The notes under the pieces: model-generated
Seen by the model: the letters and a program-made list of their open reading frames with translations, nothing else
The model's database searches: none
Told to the model about the DNA's origin: nothing
Shown: positions 32,837 to 43,204 of the stretch, in pieces
Layout: each line of letters begins with the position of its first letter
Numbering within the stretch: position 1 is the first letter of the stretch
Made by a program: the position numbers and the translations under genes
From: Micromussa lordhowensis
Taxonomy: Eukaryota; Cnidaria; Anthozoa; Scleractinia; Lobophylliidae
Direction of reading: 5' to 3'
Assembly (NCBI GenBank): GCA_964020085.1
Contig: OZ026597.1
Location: 6,490,594 to 6,554,593, forward strand
Length of the DNA: 64,000 bases

Positions 32837-35800
32837 TTAAAGCAACTTATTTTCCGTCAATGTTCTCCTTTCTCTGTCTGCCCGGCGTGCTGCTTCCCGT
32901 CTGGGCCGCGCCTCCACATTCTTGGTTCCAGCAGGCAAATCTGAGACGTCTGCTCTACATGGCACTTCCTGTCTGCAGCTGGGCCGCGCCTCTGCATTCT
33001 CGGTTTCAGTAGGCAAATCTGAGACAACTACTGTCATATCGTCTTGCGAACAAGTCTCAAGTTCTAATGGGTACAGCTTTTGTAGTGGACGTCTCAACAA
33101 TGTAGGTCTCCTCTTCTTAGGTGTGGTTGTTTTGACCACTGCTCCACGGGCAAGTCCATCCTTGCCTTTGATAAGGCTTTCGACTCGGCCAAGCCTCCAA
33201 AGACCCCGATGCAGACCATCTTCGTGAACAATAACAGTGTCCCCAACAGCAACTGTTCGACCTTCTGACTCTTTCATTTTAATGCGATGGGAATTTCTTA
33301 GTTCAAGAAGATATTCGTTCTTCCACCGAGTCCAGAAGTGATCCTTGAGTCTCTCGAGTAAGGCTACTCTTCCTCTAGCTTCTACACCGTTCAACTGAGT
33401 GATTTCAATTTCTTCTTGGTCTGGCACAGCCAATAAACGTCTCCCACACAATAAATGGTACGGGGTCAGGGGTTCTTCAATTTCACCACTGGATATGAAC
33501 GTGAGGGGCCTGGAATTAAGTGTCGCCTCTATTTCAACCAGTACTGTTTGCAGTTCCTCACTGGTGATCTTTGCATTCTTTAGAATCTTCTTCAGGCACC
33601 TCTTCACACTCTGCACTAATCGCTCAAAGTAACCACCCCACCATGGGGCCCTTTCAAGATTGAATGTCCACTTAACTCCTTTATTGGCGAGATGTCTTCT
33701 TACTCCTGCTGAATTGAACAGGGCTTTCAGCGTCTTGGAGGCAGACTTGAAGGTCTTCCCGTTGTCTGAATTCAATTCCCGAGGCAGTCCACGACGAGCA
33801 GCGAATCGACGAAAATTGCGGATAAAAGCCTCTGCTGTCAAATCGGGAACAGTGTCAAGGTGTACGGCTCTAGACACTGCACAAGTATACACTGAGACAT
33901 ACGTCTTGCGCATTTCACCGTTCTCCTTTACATAGAGGGGACCTGCGAAATCCACACCAGTGAAGGTAAATGGTTGCTCTTTTGTGATCCTGAATGGGGG
34001 CAACGCAGGCGCTGTGGGTGAACTGTAGGGCTTTCCTTGTAGACGACGACAAATTGTGCATCCATGCAAAATCTTCTTTACGACTTGCCTCCCCCTAACA
34101 ATCCAGAATCTTGAACGCAGTTCAGTCAGTGTCTCTTTAACTCCATTATGATGGACTCTTTCATGGCAGGCTCTGATGACGAGAGAAGTGACATGATGGC
34201 TTGCGTCCAACAAGACAGGGTGTTTTTGTGACTCTGATAATTCTGCATTTCCAAGCCTTCCACCACATCTCAGGATTCCGCTTGGGTCTGAGAACACTCC
34301 AAATTCTCCTTTCCAGTCCTTGAACTTGGCATTGGCCGTTACCTTCATTTGAATATCTCTAATCCAGAGTTCTTCTGCCTTGAAGATATCATTTGCTGAA
34401 ATGTCTGTTGGGACAAGTCCGGGCTCACGTTCCTTGGACTTCAGTTTTCGTATAAATCTCAGAACAAGAGCTGTGATTGATAGCAATCTTTCTAGGCGAC
34501 TGAATCTCTTGCACTCAATAATGGCACTCACTGTTGGACTAGAAGATCCTGTAAGAAGTGACGAGCAGGGTAGCTTTGACCCAAGCTCACAATGTTCCTT
34601 CTTTGCTTCCTGCAGAGATTGAACAAGGGCTTGTTCAGCATTGATGGCTTCTTCACTGGTCTGCTCTGCCTCTTTGTAGGACTCCAACCAGTCTGGCCCA
34701 GAAATCCATGTGCTCTTCGCCAATACTGCTGGTGATGCTCCACGAGATGCTATATCAGCTGGGTTGTCTTTACTTGAGCAATGACTCCACGCAGTTGGTG
34801 GGACAAGACGTCTGATCTCACATACCCTGTTCTGAACAAACTGTTTCCACTCACGGTCTTCTCCACGAATCCAACACAGGGCTACTTCTGAATCAGACCA
34901 GCATTTTACATGGGAAATTGGAATAAGCTCTTCCAAGACAGTTCGAACATGAGAAATCAGTCGGGCCAAAATCAGTGCTGAGAGCAGTTCGAGGCGTGGA
35001 ATTGTTTGCTCAACGAGGGGGGCAACTCTTGTTTTCGATGTCACAAACTTGAGGTATGTTTTATCAGCTGTTTCTATCTTTAAGTACACTACAGCTGCAT
35101 ACGCATTGACTGATGCATCACAGAAACCCTGTAGGCTTGTTGACTGCACCTTCCCTGCAACACCGAAGAAGTAGCAACGTGGCACCCTTAGTGGCTCCGC
35201 CTCCTTCAGGCTCTTCAGTAGATGCCTCCAAGTCTCTCTTGATTTTTCATCCAATACTTCATCCCAGCCCATCTTCTTCTTACATAGACTTTGACAAAAT
35301 AGTTTCATTTTGACAGTCACCGGGGTAATGAAACCCATGGGGTCATAAATCTTGGACGTAACCCGTGCTACATCACGCTTTGTCAGGTTCAAATCGTCCA
35401 ACGATGAATCTTCTAAAACTTCTTTTAGATCCAGGACCATTTGATCTTCCTCTTTGTTCCAATGTACACCCAAGACCTTCTCAGTTGTAGGTAGGGCACT
35501 TCCACTGTGTGTTGCACTCTTTGCATATGATTCATCTTCTTCCATCACAGTCTCAGAATTCTTCTTTGGTGCAAGAGACTGGTCACCATGGTCATTGTTT
35601 TCTAACGATCTCTCATTCTCTTCTATCTGGCTCATTAATTTCTTGGAGTTGGAAACAAACTTTCTTGCATTGAATCCACCTTCAGCTAGTCGTGATTTGG
35701 CTTTAATGTACAACTCATAAGCTCCAATGTCATCACTGTCTCCGGAAATAATGTCATCTACATAGAGAGATTGTAGAAGTTTCTGCACAAATTCTGGATC

Positions 35801-38482
35801 TTCACTTCCATACTTCATGATATGATGTTTGAGTGTAGCATTCAAAAGGAACGGGCTGGATGAGAGGCCAAATGCTACACGAGCAAATCTCAGCACGATT
35901 ATCTTAGGCTTTTCACTAAATGGGTCATCAAACCACAGGAATCTGAGGGCGTCACGATCATCTTCAGCTACGGAAATCATTAGAAAGGCCTTCTCTAAGT
36001 CCCCTACGAGCGCAGTCTTGTGGCACCTGAATCTGGCAAGAACATCTGCAATGGTCTCTGACAGTGGTGGACCAGAATATAAACAATCATTTAATGATGG
36101 ACCTCCATTCCTTTTTGCTGAAGCATCATAAACAACTCTTACTTTGGTTGTTTGTTTATCTTGACGAACTACTGGATGATGGGCAAGATAATGCACTTCT
36201 CCTACATCCCCAGCACCACCTTCTTCAACTCTTTCAACTATACCAGCATCCAATTGTTCCTGAATGACTGCATGATACTCTTTGAGTACATCAGGGTCAC
36301 TCTTAAGTCTGGAAAGGAGGGACACCAGTCGACTCTTGCTGAGGCTGTAGTTATCGGGTAACATGGGGTGTGGCTCCTTCCAGGGAAGATTGACCTCATA
36401 CCTCTTGCCATCGTAACGTATCCGTTGCTGGAAGTGATCGTAAACACTGCTCTCATTTGGGACTATTCCGAGACTTTCAAGCCTCCAGAACCTTTCGAGC
36501 TTGCTCTCCAACAGGTCTGGATCAGGGTGGTTTGACACTTGGCATTTCAACACGTGTGTACTTGTCAGATTAACGGTGGCGCTTGATGAGGGCACTTGAT
36601 AATTCACTGGGCCCGATAAGACCCAACCTAGCTTGGTGTGCATGGCAGTTGGGCCTGAATCCCCTCGGATGAGTCCGCCTGTGACAAGGTTCCAATATTG
36701 ATCTGCACCAACCAGTATGTCAATGTCTGCTTCTCCTTCACAATCATCAGCTAAAGTCAAGCCAGTAAGATGGGGGTAATTTCGCACTGCCTGTCTGGGA
36801 CACTGTCCTTGAACCGGGGAACTGATGACAGGGACACAGATAGCAGAAAGTGTTACATCATTATCACCCAGTGTTTCCATACATAGGTTAACTACTTTGC
36901 ACTGTTGGTGATTTCCAGTATTAGAACCAAAGGGCTTGATTGTTAATGATTCTGAGTGTGAAACAGGTAAATGTAAGGCATCTCGGACTCGTTCTGTAAC
37001 ATACGATCTCTGGCTTCCTCCATCTAGTATGACTCCAATGGTCATTTTCTGGTGGCTGCTTCCTGGATTGTAGATAGCTGCCTTTGCTGTCTGTAGAAGT
37101 ACAGTGTTCCTTGTACCCACACACATATTCACAGATGATGTCACCCCTTTCTCATCGACTGCATTTTCACGCTTTTGGTTTTCCGTGCTGGCTGGGCCTC
37201 TAGTTGTCTCGGTAGGATCACAGATGCTAGAATGATGTCGTCCATGGCATTTGCTGCAACGTGATCTTGAGCGGCAATTTCTACTGAGGTGATTCTTTCT
37301 GATGCAAATGAAGCAACGACCACTGTTCTTTAGAATTTCTTTGCGCTTTTGGGCATTGGTGACAATATTACACTGAACAGAAGAGTGATGCTGACCGCAG
37401 TAAACACATGCAGGTTTCTGATTTCCATCTGATCCAGCCATGAGTGCAAAGGTAGAGGGGGGTCCCTTGCCCCCTGATTTCTTGACAAGTGGCAGTTTTT
37501 GGTCTTCTTTTGTGGACGTATCTCCAGACTGTGTGACTGTTGAATAATCACAACGTTCCCTGTTTGCTAGTTCTTCCTTAAGCTCCTTCAACACTGCCTC
37601 AAGGTTCCAATTTTCCTTCGAGACTTTATTACAGATGCTCAATCTTATTTCTTCTGGTATTTTGTGAAACATTAAGGGAATCAAGAGACCTCCATATTCT
37701 TCTGCTTTGCGACCTAACGCACCCAATGCTCGTACATTTGCCTCCACTTCGTCATAAAGATGCCTCACGGCCTTCAAATCACGTGAATTTTCAACAATAG
37801 GGAGATTAACAAGTGCATCCATGTGAGCATTAATAATTTTCTGAGGATCTCCATACCTTTCCTTTAACAGTGTCACAGCTGCATCATAATTCGCGCTTGA
37901 CAAACTCAAGCCATGGATGGTGGCCGCCGCGGATCCTCGAAGTGACGCTCGAAGATAGGAAAACTTTTCAACCGGAGTGAGCGACTGATTTGAATTAATT
38001 GCTGAATCAAAGCTGTCCCAAAACGCTGACCAATCCTTGAAATTGCCATCGAATGACGGTAGTTGTAATTTCGGTAGTCTCACCTTCGAACCGCCGCTTC
38101 CGTGTGCCGGCTCATCGATTGACTGAGAAGAATTCCCTTGCGTGGGTGGCGCGACAACATTGCTTACTAAATCAGTTTCCTCGCGCGATACATCCTCGAG
38201 TGTGGTCAAACAAATATCAATTTCATCCATAAATTCAGAAGACTCTGCTATTTCTGCTTCAATGTTCTCCTCCTCGACTTGGGTCAAAATTTGCTCATTG
38301 AAACCGGCGATTACTTCCATCTTCTTTGCAAGAGTAGACTTGTAATGTTTGATTCGACTTCTGTGTTCGGGGTTTTCGCGGTCGTAGTTTCCCGCCAATT
38401 CGTTTGCTTCATTTATTACTCGTCGTACATGTGCCTTGTGTCCACTACGAATTCTCTTTGACTTCACAAGGCTCAGCGACAT
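32837..38482 (-). CDS. BEL/Pao gag-pol polyprotein (1881 residues)
   Basis: Retrotransposon polyprotein from ATG 38482, one frame with no stop. Visible order: N-terminal gag helices; a gag core near residues 135-310; cysteine/histidine-rich zinc knuckles at about 360-421 (CFICIRKNHLSRNC, CSKCHGRHHSSIC); an aspartic protease of the Pao type near 483-620 (ILDGGSQRSYV, with DGG in the catalytic place); reverse transcriptase at about 770-950 with catalytic YVDD near 907; an RNase H-like/Pao A17 region (GFCDASVNAYA); an integrase zinc-binding HHCC segment (HERVHH...CTICRR) and a core with SDNGKTF; and a C-terminal DNA-binding-like tail ending with repeated DLP.GT..VEARP units. All parts needed for retrotransposition seem present. 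No separate env-like frame was found. Confidence 0.93.
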   Translation of the reverse strand: MSLSLVKSKRIRSGHKAHVRRVINEANELAGNYDRENPEHRSRIKHYKSTLAKKMEVIAGFNEQILTQVEEENIEAEIAESSEFMDEIDICLTTLEDVSREETDLVSNVVAPPTQGNSSQSIDEPAHGSGGSKVRLPKLQLPSFDGNFKDWSAFWDSFDSAINSNQSLTPVEKFSYLRASLRGSAAATIHGLSLSSANYDAAVTLLKERYGDPQKIINAHMDALVNLPIVENSRDLKAVRHLYDEVEANVRALGALGRKAEEYGGLLIPLMFHKIPEEIRLSICNKVSKENWNLEAVLKELKEELANRERCDYSTVTQSGDTSTKEDQKLPLVKKSGGKGPPSTFALMAGSDGNQKPACVYCGQHHSSVQCNIVTNAQKRKEILKNSGRCFICIRKNHLSRNCRSRSRCSKCHGRHHSSICDPTETTRGPASTENQKRENAVDEKGVTSSVNMCVGTRNTVLLQTAKAAIYNPGSSHQKMTIGVILDGGSQRSYVTERVRDALHLPVSHSESLTIKPFGSNTGNHQQCKVVNLCMETLGDNDVTLSAICVPVISSPVQGQCPRQAVRNYPHLTGLTLADDCEGEADIDILVGADQYWNLVTGGLIRGDSGPTAMHTKLGWVLSGPVNYQVPSSSATVNLTSTHVLKCQVSNHPDPDLLESKLERFWRLESLGIVPNESSVYDHFQQRIRYDGKRYEVNLPWKEPHPMLPDNYSLSKSRLVSLLSRLKSDPDVLKEYHAVIQEQLDAGIVERVEEGGAGDVGEVHYLAHHPVVRQDKQTTKVRVVYDASAKRNGGPSLNDCLYSGPPLSETIADVLARFRCHKTALVGDLEKAFLMISVAEDDRDALRFLWFDDPFSEKPKIIVLRFARVAFGLSSSPFLLNATLKHHIMKYGSEDPEFVQKLLQSLYVDDIISGDSDDIGAYELYIKAKSRLAEGGFNARKFVSNSKKLMSQIEENERSLENNDHGDQSLAPKKNSETVMEEDESYAKSATHSGSALPTTEKVLGVHWNKEEDQMVLDLKEVLEDSSLDDLNLTKRDVARVTSKIYDPMGFITPVTVKMKLFCQSLCKKKMGWDEVLDEKSRETWRHLLKSLKEAEPLRVPRCYFFGVAGKVQSTSLQGFCDASVNAYAAVVYLKIETADKTYLKFVTSKTRVAPLVEQTIPRLELLSALILARLISHVRTVLEELIPISHVKCWSDSEVALCWIRGEDREWKQFVQNRVCEIRRLVPPTAWSHCSSKDNPADIASRGASPAVLAKSTWISGPDWLESYKEAEQTSEEAINAEQALVQSLQEAKKEHCELGSKLPCSSLLTGSSSPTVSAIIECKRFSRLERLLSITALVLRFIRKLKSKEREPGLVPTDISANDIFKAEELWIRDIQMKVTANAKFKDWKGEFGVFSDPSGILRCGGRLGNAELSESQKHPVLLDASHHVTSLVIRACHERVHHNGVKETLTELRSRFWIVRGRQVVKKILHGCTICRRLQGKPYSSPTAPALPPFRITKEQPFTFTGVDFAGPLYVKENGEMRKTYVSVYTCAVSRAVHLDTVPDLTAEAFIRNFRRFAARRGLPRELNSDNGKTFKSASKTLKALFNSAGVRRHLANKGVKWTFNLERAPWWGGYFERLVQSVKRCLKKILKNAKITSEELQTVLVEIEATLNSRPLTFISSGEIEEPLTPYHLLCGRRLLAVPDQEEIEITQLNGVEARGRVALLERLKDHFWTRWKNEYLLELRNSHRIKMKESEGRTVAVGDTVIVHEDGLHRGLWRLGRVESLIKGKDGLARGAVVKTTTPKKRRPTLLRRPLQKLYPLELETCSQDDMTVVVSDLPTETENAEARPSCRQEVPCRADVSDLPAGTKNVEARPRREAARRADRERRTLTENKLL

Positions 38483-38640
38483 AATGACGACTCTTTTCGA
38501 TGATTTTCTTCACACACAAATCCAGTATTCACGAAACAGAATGCTGTAACTCAGTAAGAATGCCAGAATGTGATGACTCACCAAAATCCTAAATGTTCTT
38601 CACTGGAAGTCTTCGATCGCTCCTCTTACGAAGTTTCGCT

Positions 38641-38663
38641 TGTCGTCCGGCTCCGAAGGACCA
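38641..38663 (-). other. Primer binding site, tRNA-Tyr-like
   Basis: Directly inside the 5' LTR the minus strand reads TGGTCCTTCGGAGCCGGA. This is complementary to the 3' end of eukaryotic tRNA-Tyr apart from one extra G. Priming by tRNA-Tyr is inference. Confidence 0.55.
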
Positions 38664-38845
38664 TGTAAAACTTTAATCCGGAACTCTTTACAGCCTAAGG
38701 GTTACACGCGAAAACGACGTACAATATTCGAACACAACGACGCAAGAACTCAACGAAAATCTACAGCTAGTCGCCATAAACACGCTTCTCTCTCTCTCTC
38801 GCGGGGGTCTCGCGCCCCCAAGGACACATGGGAAAATCTCTGACA
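38664..38845 (-). repeat. BEL/Pao LTR (5' LTR of the element)
   Basis: 182 bp, identical to 32506-32687. Flanked outside by GAGAC (38846-38850). Confidence 0.9.
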
Positions 38846-38850
38846 GAGAC

Positions 38851-40643
38851 TATGATCTAAATCATAGTCTCTTGCTGTGACCCATCTTTCCCGGGGGGAC
38901 CTCCCATATAAAATTGACGGGGGTGCTCGTCGTACCTTTTATGGATTAAAAAGGCGGTTTTGGTATTTCTTAGGGTGTTTAGACTCAAAATGTGCACAAC
39001 AGAAGCTTTTGCGATACTTTTTAGGATGTTGAGCCAAAAAATATCACTGAGGAGAATGTCATGTCAGAATTGGTACCTCTTACGGAAGAAAAGAAATTCA
39101 AGCCACGCCCAGAAAACAAGTTCTTGGTATCTCTTAGGGATTCTTTGCAAAATTTTCCACGAGACCCCCGTCCTTTTTATATCGGAGTCACCCCGGGCCA
39201 TTCTTGTCCTCAGGGATACGTGTTTTTCTTTGAATGATAATATATAGATTTAGGTCAACCTAAAAGCGGAGCTCCTGTAGCCCGATTAGGCTTATCCAGG
39301 ATAAGGTTGAATTTTGAGTTCAGTTTTGTAACTTTGCTGCAAGGTTTTCTGTGTTGTGTTTAATAATCACAAAACCTGATACATATCCCCCCCTCGGGAG
39401 AGTTTTGTCAAGTGCGCTCATTAGTATGCAAACCACGGCGATGTCGGTTGTCGTCGGCGAAATGTTTTTTTGCCCAAAAATTCGGTCTAAATCTTTCGGA
39501 GATGGAAGTCAGGACATTCCTAAGGATAAAGAAAGTAATTTGGGACCAGTTGCTGGCTTTTCAGGCAAGGGTAAGCTGTATTCAGCTGTATTTTAGTTTT
39601 GCGTGTGCAAATCCAACACGCCATGTTTTTGAATAAATTACGGCTTGAATTACAAAGTGTTTTTTTGATCGTTTGTAGCCCGCGGAGGTCATTTTTTCGT
39701 CTAAATCACTTGAGATTAGTTCGAAAAAGACTTGCCCATCCAACTTTCAGCTCTCGGACAATAATTCAGCGTTTTTTTTACCAAAACGCTGCTTGCTCTT
39801 ACAGTCATGTTTTGCCGTTGCTACGGGCAACTATCTCTTCCTTTGGCTACGCAAGCGGTGGGCGATGTGCCAAAAGATAAATCTAATTTAAAAGTTTGGT
39901 TTCGTTCGATTTCGCGGAAATTTTAACATGATGTAGCTGAATTGTTAAGGAACAAATTTTGTCTTTATCGATGTGTGCTAGCTGTTAACGCGAACGAGTT
40001 ATATCGCTTTGAAGTCGTATTTTTGGACAAAATTCTTTGCATAGCGAAATTTCCGGGTTTTTTCGTAATCGGGTCATATGTTTATTTTGACGGCAAAAAT
40101 AGCCCTGAAAAGGTCAAACGAATGTAAATTTGTTATGTTTTGAGATGATTTTGTTTTTTTCGATATTTGCTGTATATTTTTCCCGCGAAAAATTCCACCG
40201 CGATGTCGGAAATGAGTTAATAATCACAAAACCTGATACACACAAAAAAACTGCTTCCACTGTTCCACTGTTTCCACGTAAACACGACAAACGTTACTCC
40301 TTTAGCTGACCTAGCATATTGTGTAGCCGCCTTGAGCTCCAGAAAGCCCGCGAAAAATTAAGCCTCCTTTTGGTTTAGACGTCCCCTTATGATCCCCTTA
40401 TGGCCGCCATCTTGCGCGACTCCACCGTCGTCGTCGCCGTCGTGCGTACGCGCCCACGAGCAATACCGCTGTCCATGATTAACCATGAGAAAATCCATAC
40501 ATGGGTTTCTTTTTCCTATATGGTTATGGGGCTCCGCTTGGCGGCCCTTCGGGCCGCCGGAGCTCCGCTATTACTTCGTAAATACACTGCTCGGAAAAGT
40601 TTCTCTTTTATTTCGGAAAAAGACATTAGTTCTGGCATAACTG
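38851..40643. other. Non-coding region with dispersed repeats
   Basis: 38880-39240 holds a repeat related to 6680-6740 (CGTACCTTTTA.GGATTAAA). A 23-bp direct repeat occurs at 39361-39383 and 40217-40239. A GC hairpin GGCGGCCC-TTC-GGGCCGCC lies near 40540-40558. Open frames here (e.g. 40400-40684) match nothing I recognise. Confidence 0.45.
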
Positions 40644-41076
40644 TTAAAGTGAAAAGCGGTCAGCGTCTGAGTGGAAATCTGTAATTTTACCCACCTCAAT
40701 ATCAATGTTGCCATTAAGTACTTCATGTAAGAAAGTCACATCAGTCAGTAATCTTCTCTTCTCTAATGACACGAGGTTTAACTTCTTCAAACGAATGTCA
40801 TAGGGATGATTGCTCTTTGAGATAAGTTTAGTTACTCTTCTCTGTACCCTTTCCAGTTTATCAATATTTCTTTTTGTATATGGGGACCACACCACCAAAC
40901 AGTAGTCCAGGTTTGAGCGAACCAATGAGCAATAAAGAGTTCGCAAGGTCATAAGGTCATCCAGACCTTTACAAGTTCTTTTAATTAAGCCAAGTATTCT
41001 GTTAGCCTTGAATACAACGTAATCTATATGTGGGTTCCATGATAAGTTTTGATTAGTAATAATCCCTATGTCTTCC
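40644..41076 (-). pseudogene. LINE (CR1/jockey-like) ORF2 C-terminal fragment
   Basis: Minus-strand frame with NQNLSWNPHIDYVVFKANR, then LYCSLVRSNLDYCLVVWSPY and LERVQRRVTKLI, the conserved stretch after the RT of CR1/jockey-type LINEs. The continuation RLKKLNLVSLEKRRL also fits. The 5' part is missing. Its upstream end coincides with the start of duplication B. Confidence 0.75.
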
Positions 41077-41194
41077 TACAAAATGAAGACCCTGTCTATT
41101 TCGCGTCAGTTGGCGTCTTAGGAAAAGCTTTGACCCGGTTTGACTGTCTCTGGTTTGATTAACAAGTCTTCTTTTTTTTTATTTTATGTCATAG

Positions 41195-41412
41195 GTCTTG
41201 TTGAAGACACCCCCTTCCAACCAACAAATTTTTTGGCCACCCAGATTCTGGGTGGTCACGTGACCAGTCGCAACCAGGGTCTTTCTCTCAAAAAGGAGAG
41301 AGAGAGAGGCTGCACAGCATCCGCGCTTACAGTCAAACTTTAGAGACTGGGTTCAAGTGTAATCTCTGTAATGGCGGCTTCCATCTGAACAGCATTTCTA
41401 AAGGTAAGAAAG
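41195..41412 (+). promoter_or_regulatory. Candidate promoter and 5' exon of zinc-finger unit B
   Basis: Same layout as 15790-16012: GGTCACGTGACC, purine-rich GAGAGAGAG, AATGGCGGCTTCC and donor AAAG|GTAAGAAAG. The zinc-finger exon begins 5.3 kb downstream. Confidence 0.35.
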
Positions 41413-42212
41413 ATAGTTTAAGAATGCTATTCTTCATGTCAAGCTAATCTTAATGATACGGAGTCAGCTCTCTTGGTCTCACGAAATGAAGAGAAACATA
41501 GAATGGCCACCTTTGAAGCACTTTGTTGGCTTTTTTTTTTTGTGATAAAAAAGCCGAAATAACGTTCACACAACTGTAGAAATCGTGGAGAAATAGCGAG
41601 TTTTTTTTTGTCAAAACAACGGAGTCATTCACATAAAATACAGTGAAAAACAGATTTACTTTGAGAAAGTGCCTTTGGAAGAACAAAAACAATGAATATA
41701 TTCTCTTCGTCCGTTCGCCAGTCAGTTGAGTGAACATTAAGAATTCACCTCTAACTAAAATTGTAAATCTGACTCCTGCGATCATCGAGCTATCTGTTTC
41801 CATTTATATGAGAATGCCGAGAACGAAAACAAATCTCGTAAGAGGTGATTTTGGTTAGCCTGCGAACACAGACGGATTTTGGTAGGATATTGAAAATTGT
41901 ATGGATTTATAACCATTATGATTGTGCAAACAAAATGCAAATTGAACAATGACAATGCTGAGTGATCCTGACACTGTTCTATGTTCAGAGCAAAGAAATT
42001 CGAAACAAATAGAATTTGGAAGAAAACAACGAGAACATGAGAAATGGCAAAGTGAGATTTCCCTGAATATCGATGCTAGAAAGGAGACTCCTACTGTAGC
42101 TGAATGCAATAAAAACCAAAATTGCATTCACTAGTAGCCAATGTTCACCTTGTGGAATCTCTTTTTGATAACTGGCTGAAGAATAACCATACATGTATTA
42201 CTGTAGATATAA

Positions 42213-42512
42213 CTATATTTTGTTTTGGGGCCAACTTGAATTACATTCGACTTCTTTGCCAAGTACAAGTGGGGATGTGTATAGCAAATATAATATAGGC
42301 CCCAGCACAGATCCTTGGGGAATGCCACATTGAAGGCTCTTGCTACATGATGTGGTTCCCTTTACATTGAGTGCTTGCTTACGACTCTCAAGATAGGACT
42401 GAAACAAGTTCAGAGCTTTCCCGTTAATACCAAACTGGCAAGCAAGTAAATGGCATTTTGTGAAGGCGGTTGTTTGTTGAGCTGTCCACCCACGAGTGTC
42501 CATTGATGGCAT
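42213..42512 (-). pseudogene. LINE reverse-transcriptase fragment (CR1/jockey-like), copy B
   Basis: Contains FQSYLESRKQALNVKGTTS and GIPQGSVLGPILYLLYTSP in one frame. Upstream, 42440-42520 and 42567-42655 are two copies of one segment (TGGCATTTTGTGAAG...GTGTCCATTGAT), an internal duplication not present in copy A. Confidence 0.7.
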
Positions 42513-42652
42513 CCACTGTATTTTTATTATTATTTTTATTTATTGTAATTATTATTATTGTCACTAAAGTGAGAAGAAAGTAATGGCATTTTGTGAAGCC
42601 AGTTGTTAGTAGAGCTGTCCGCCTACGAGAGTGTCCATTGATAGTGTTCACT

Positions 42653-42654
<2 letters not shown>

Positions 42655-42690
<36 letters not shown>
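42655..42690. repeat. (ATT)n microsatellite, copy B
   Basis: Shorter counterpart of 18374-18436. Confidence 0.9.
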
Positions 42691-42695
<5 letters not shown>

Positions 42696-43204
42696 TCTTA
42701 TTATCATCATCCTAAAAACTACAATTTGCGCAATTGTGATTGGTTTAAAAACTCCTCTATTCCAGTAGTTCACATGCCAAGTTGTATCAGACAGTTTGTT
42801 ATTGGACAGTTTGTTATCAACAGTTCAGTAAACCAATCACATTCAAAGTTGTAGTGTAAATCAACCAATCTCTAAAAATTTGAGAGTGACAATTTGTCAG
42901 TCTTTTGATGCAAATTTTCCCTTTCTTTTATAACTTGGCTATTATTCTTTTTATTGGAAATTGTAATTTTTATGGTTAATTGGTAACAAGACTTTGTGTC
43001 TTCCAGTTCAGACTCCAGCTGCATGGTCGTCTGATTTTGTTATCACTTGTATGATTACAGACCAAACTGGACTCCACTCAGTCCTATTACCATTTCTTAT
43101 TATTGTTATTATTAATTATCTTGAGAACCTTATCAGACCTTGAAGACGTTTCACTGAGTAAAAACATACAAAACATTTTTAGGTAAAAATCTGTCAAAAC
43201 CACA

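Larger units (their letters stand above)
32506..38845 (-). mobile_element. Complete BEL/Pao LTR retrotransposon
   Basis: 6340 bp bounded by identical 182-bp LTRs with TGT...ACA ends and a 5-bp GAGAC target duplication, carrying one uninterrupted gag-pol frame on the minus strand. Identical LTRs and an intact frame indicate a recent insertion. It lies between duplications A and B, whose own elements are degraded. Confidence 0.92.

Noticed and set aside
40400..40684. 94-codon ATG frame starting MAAILRDSTVVV, and a perfect TISU-like ATGGCGGCC on the opposite strand
   Set aside because: The plus frame runs through a GC-rich hairpin and LINE DNA, and the minus ATG meets a stop after seven codons without a donor site.
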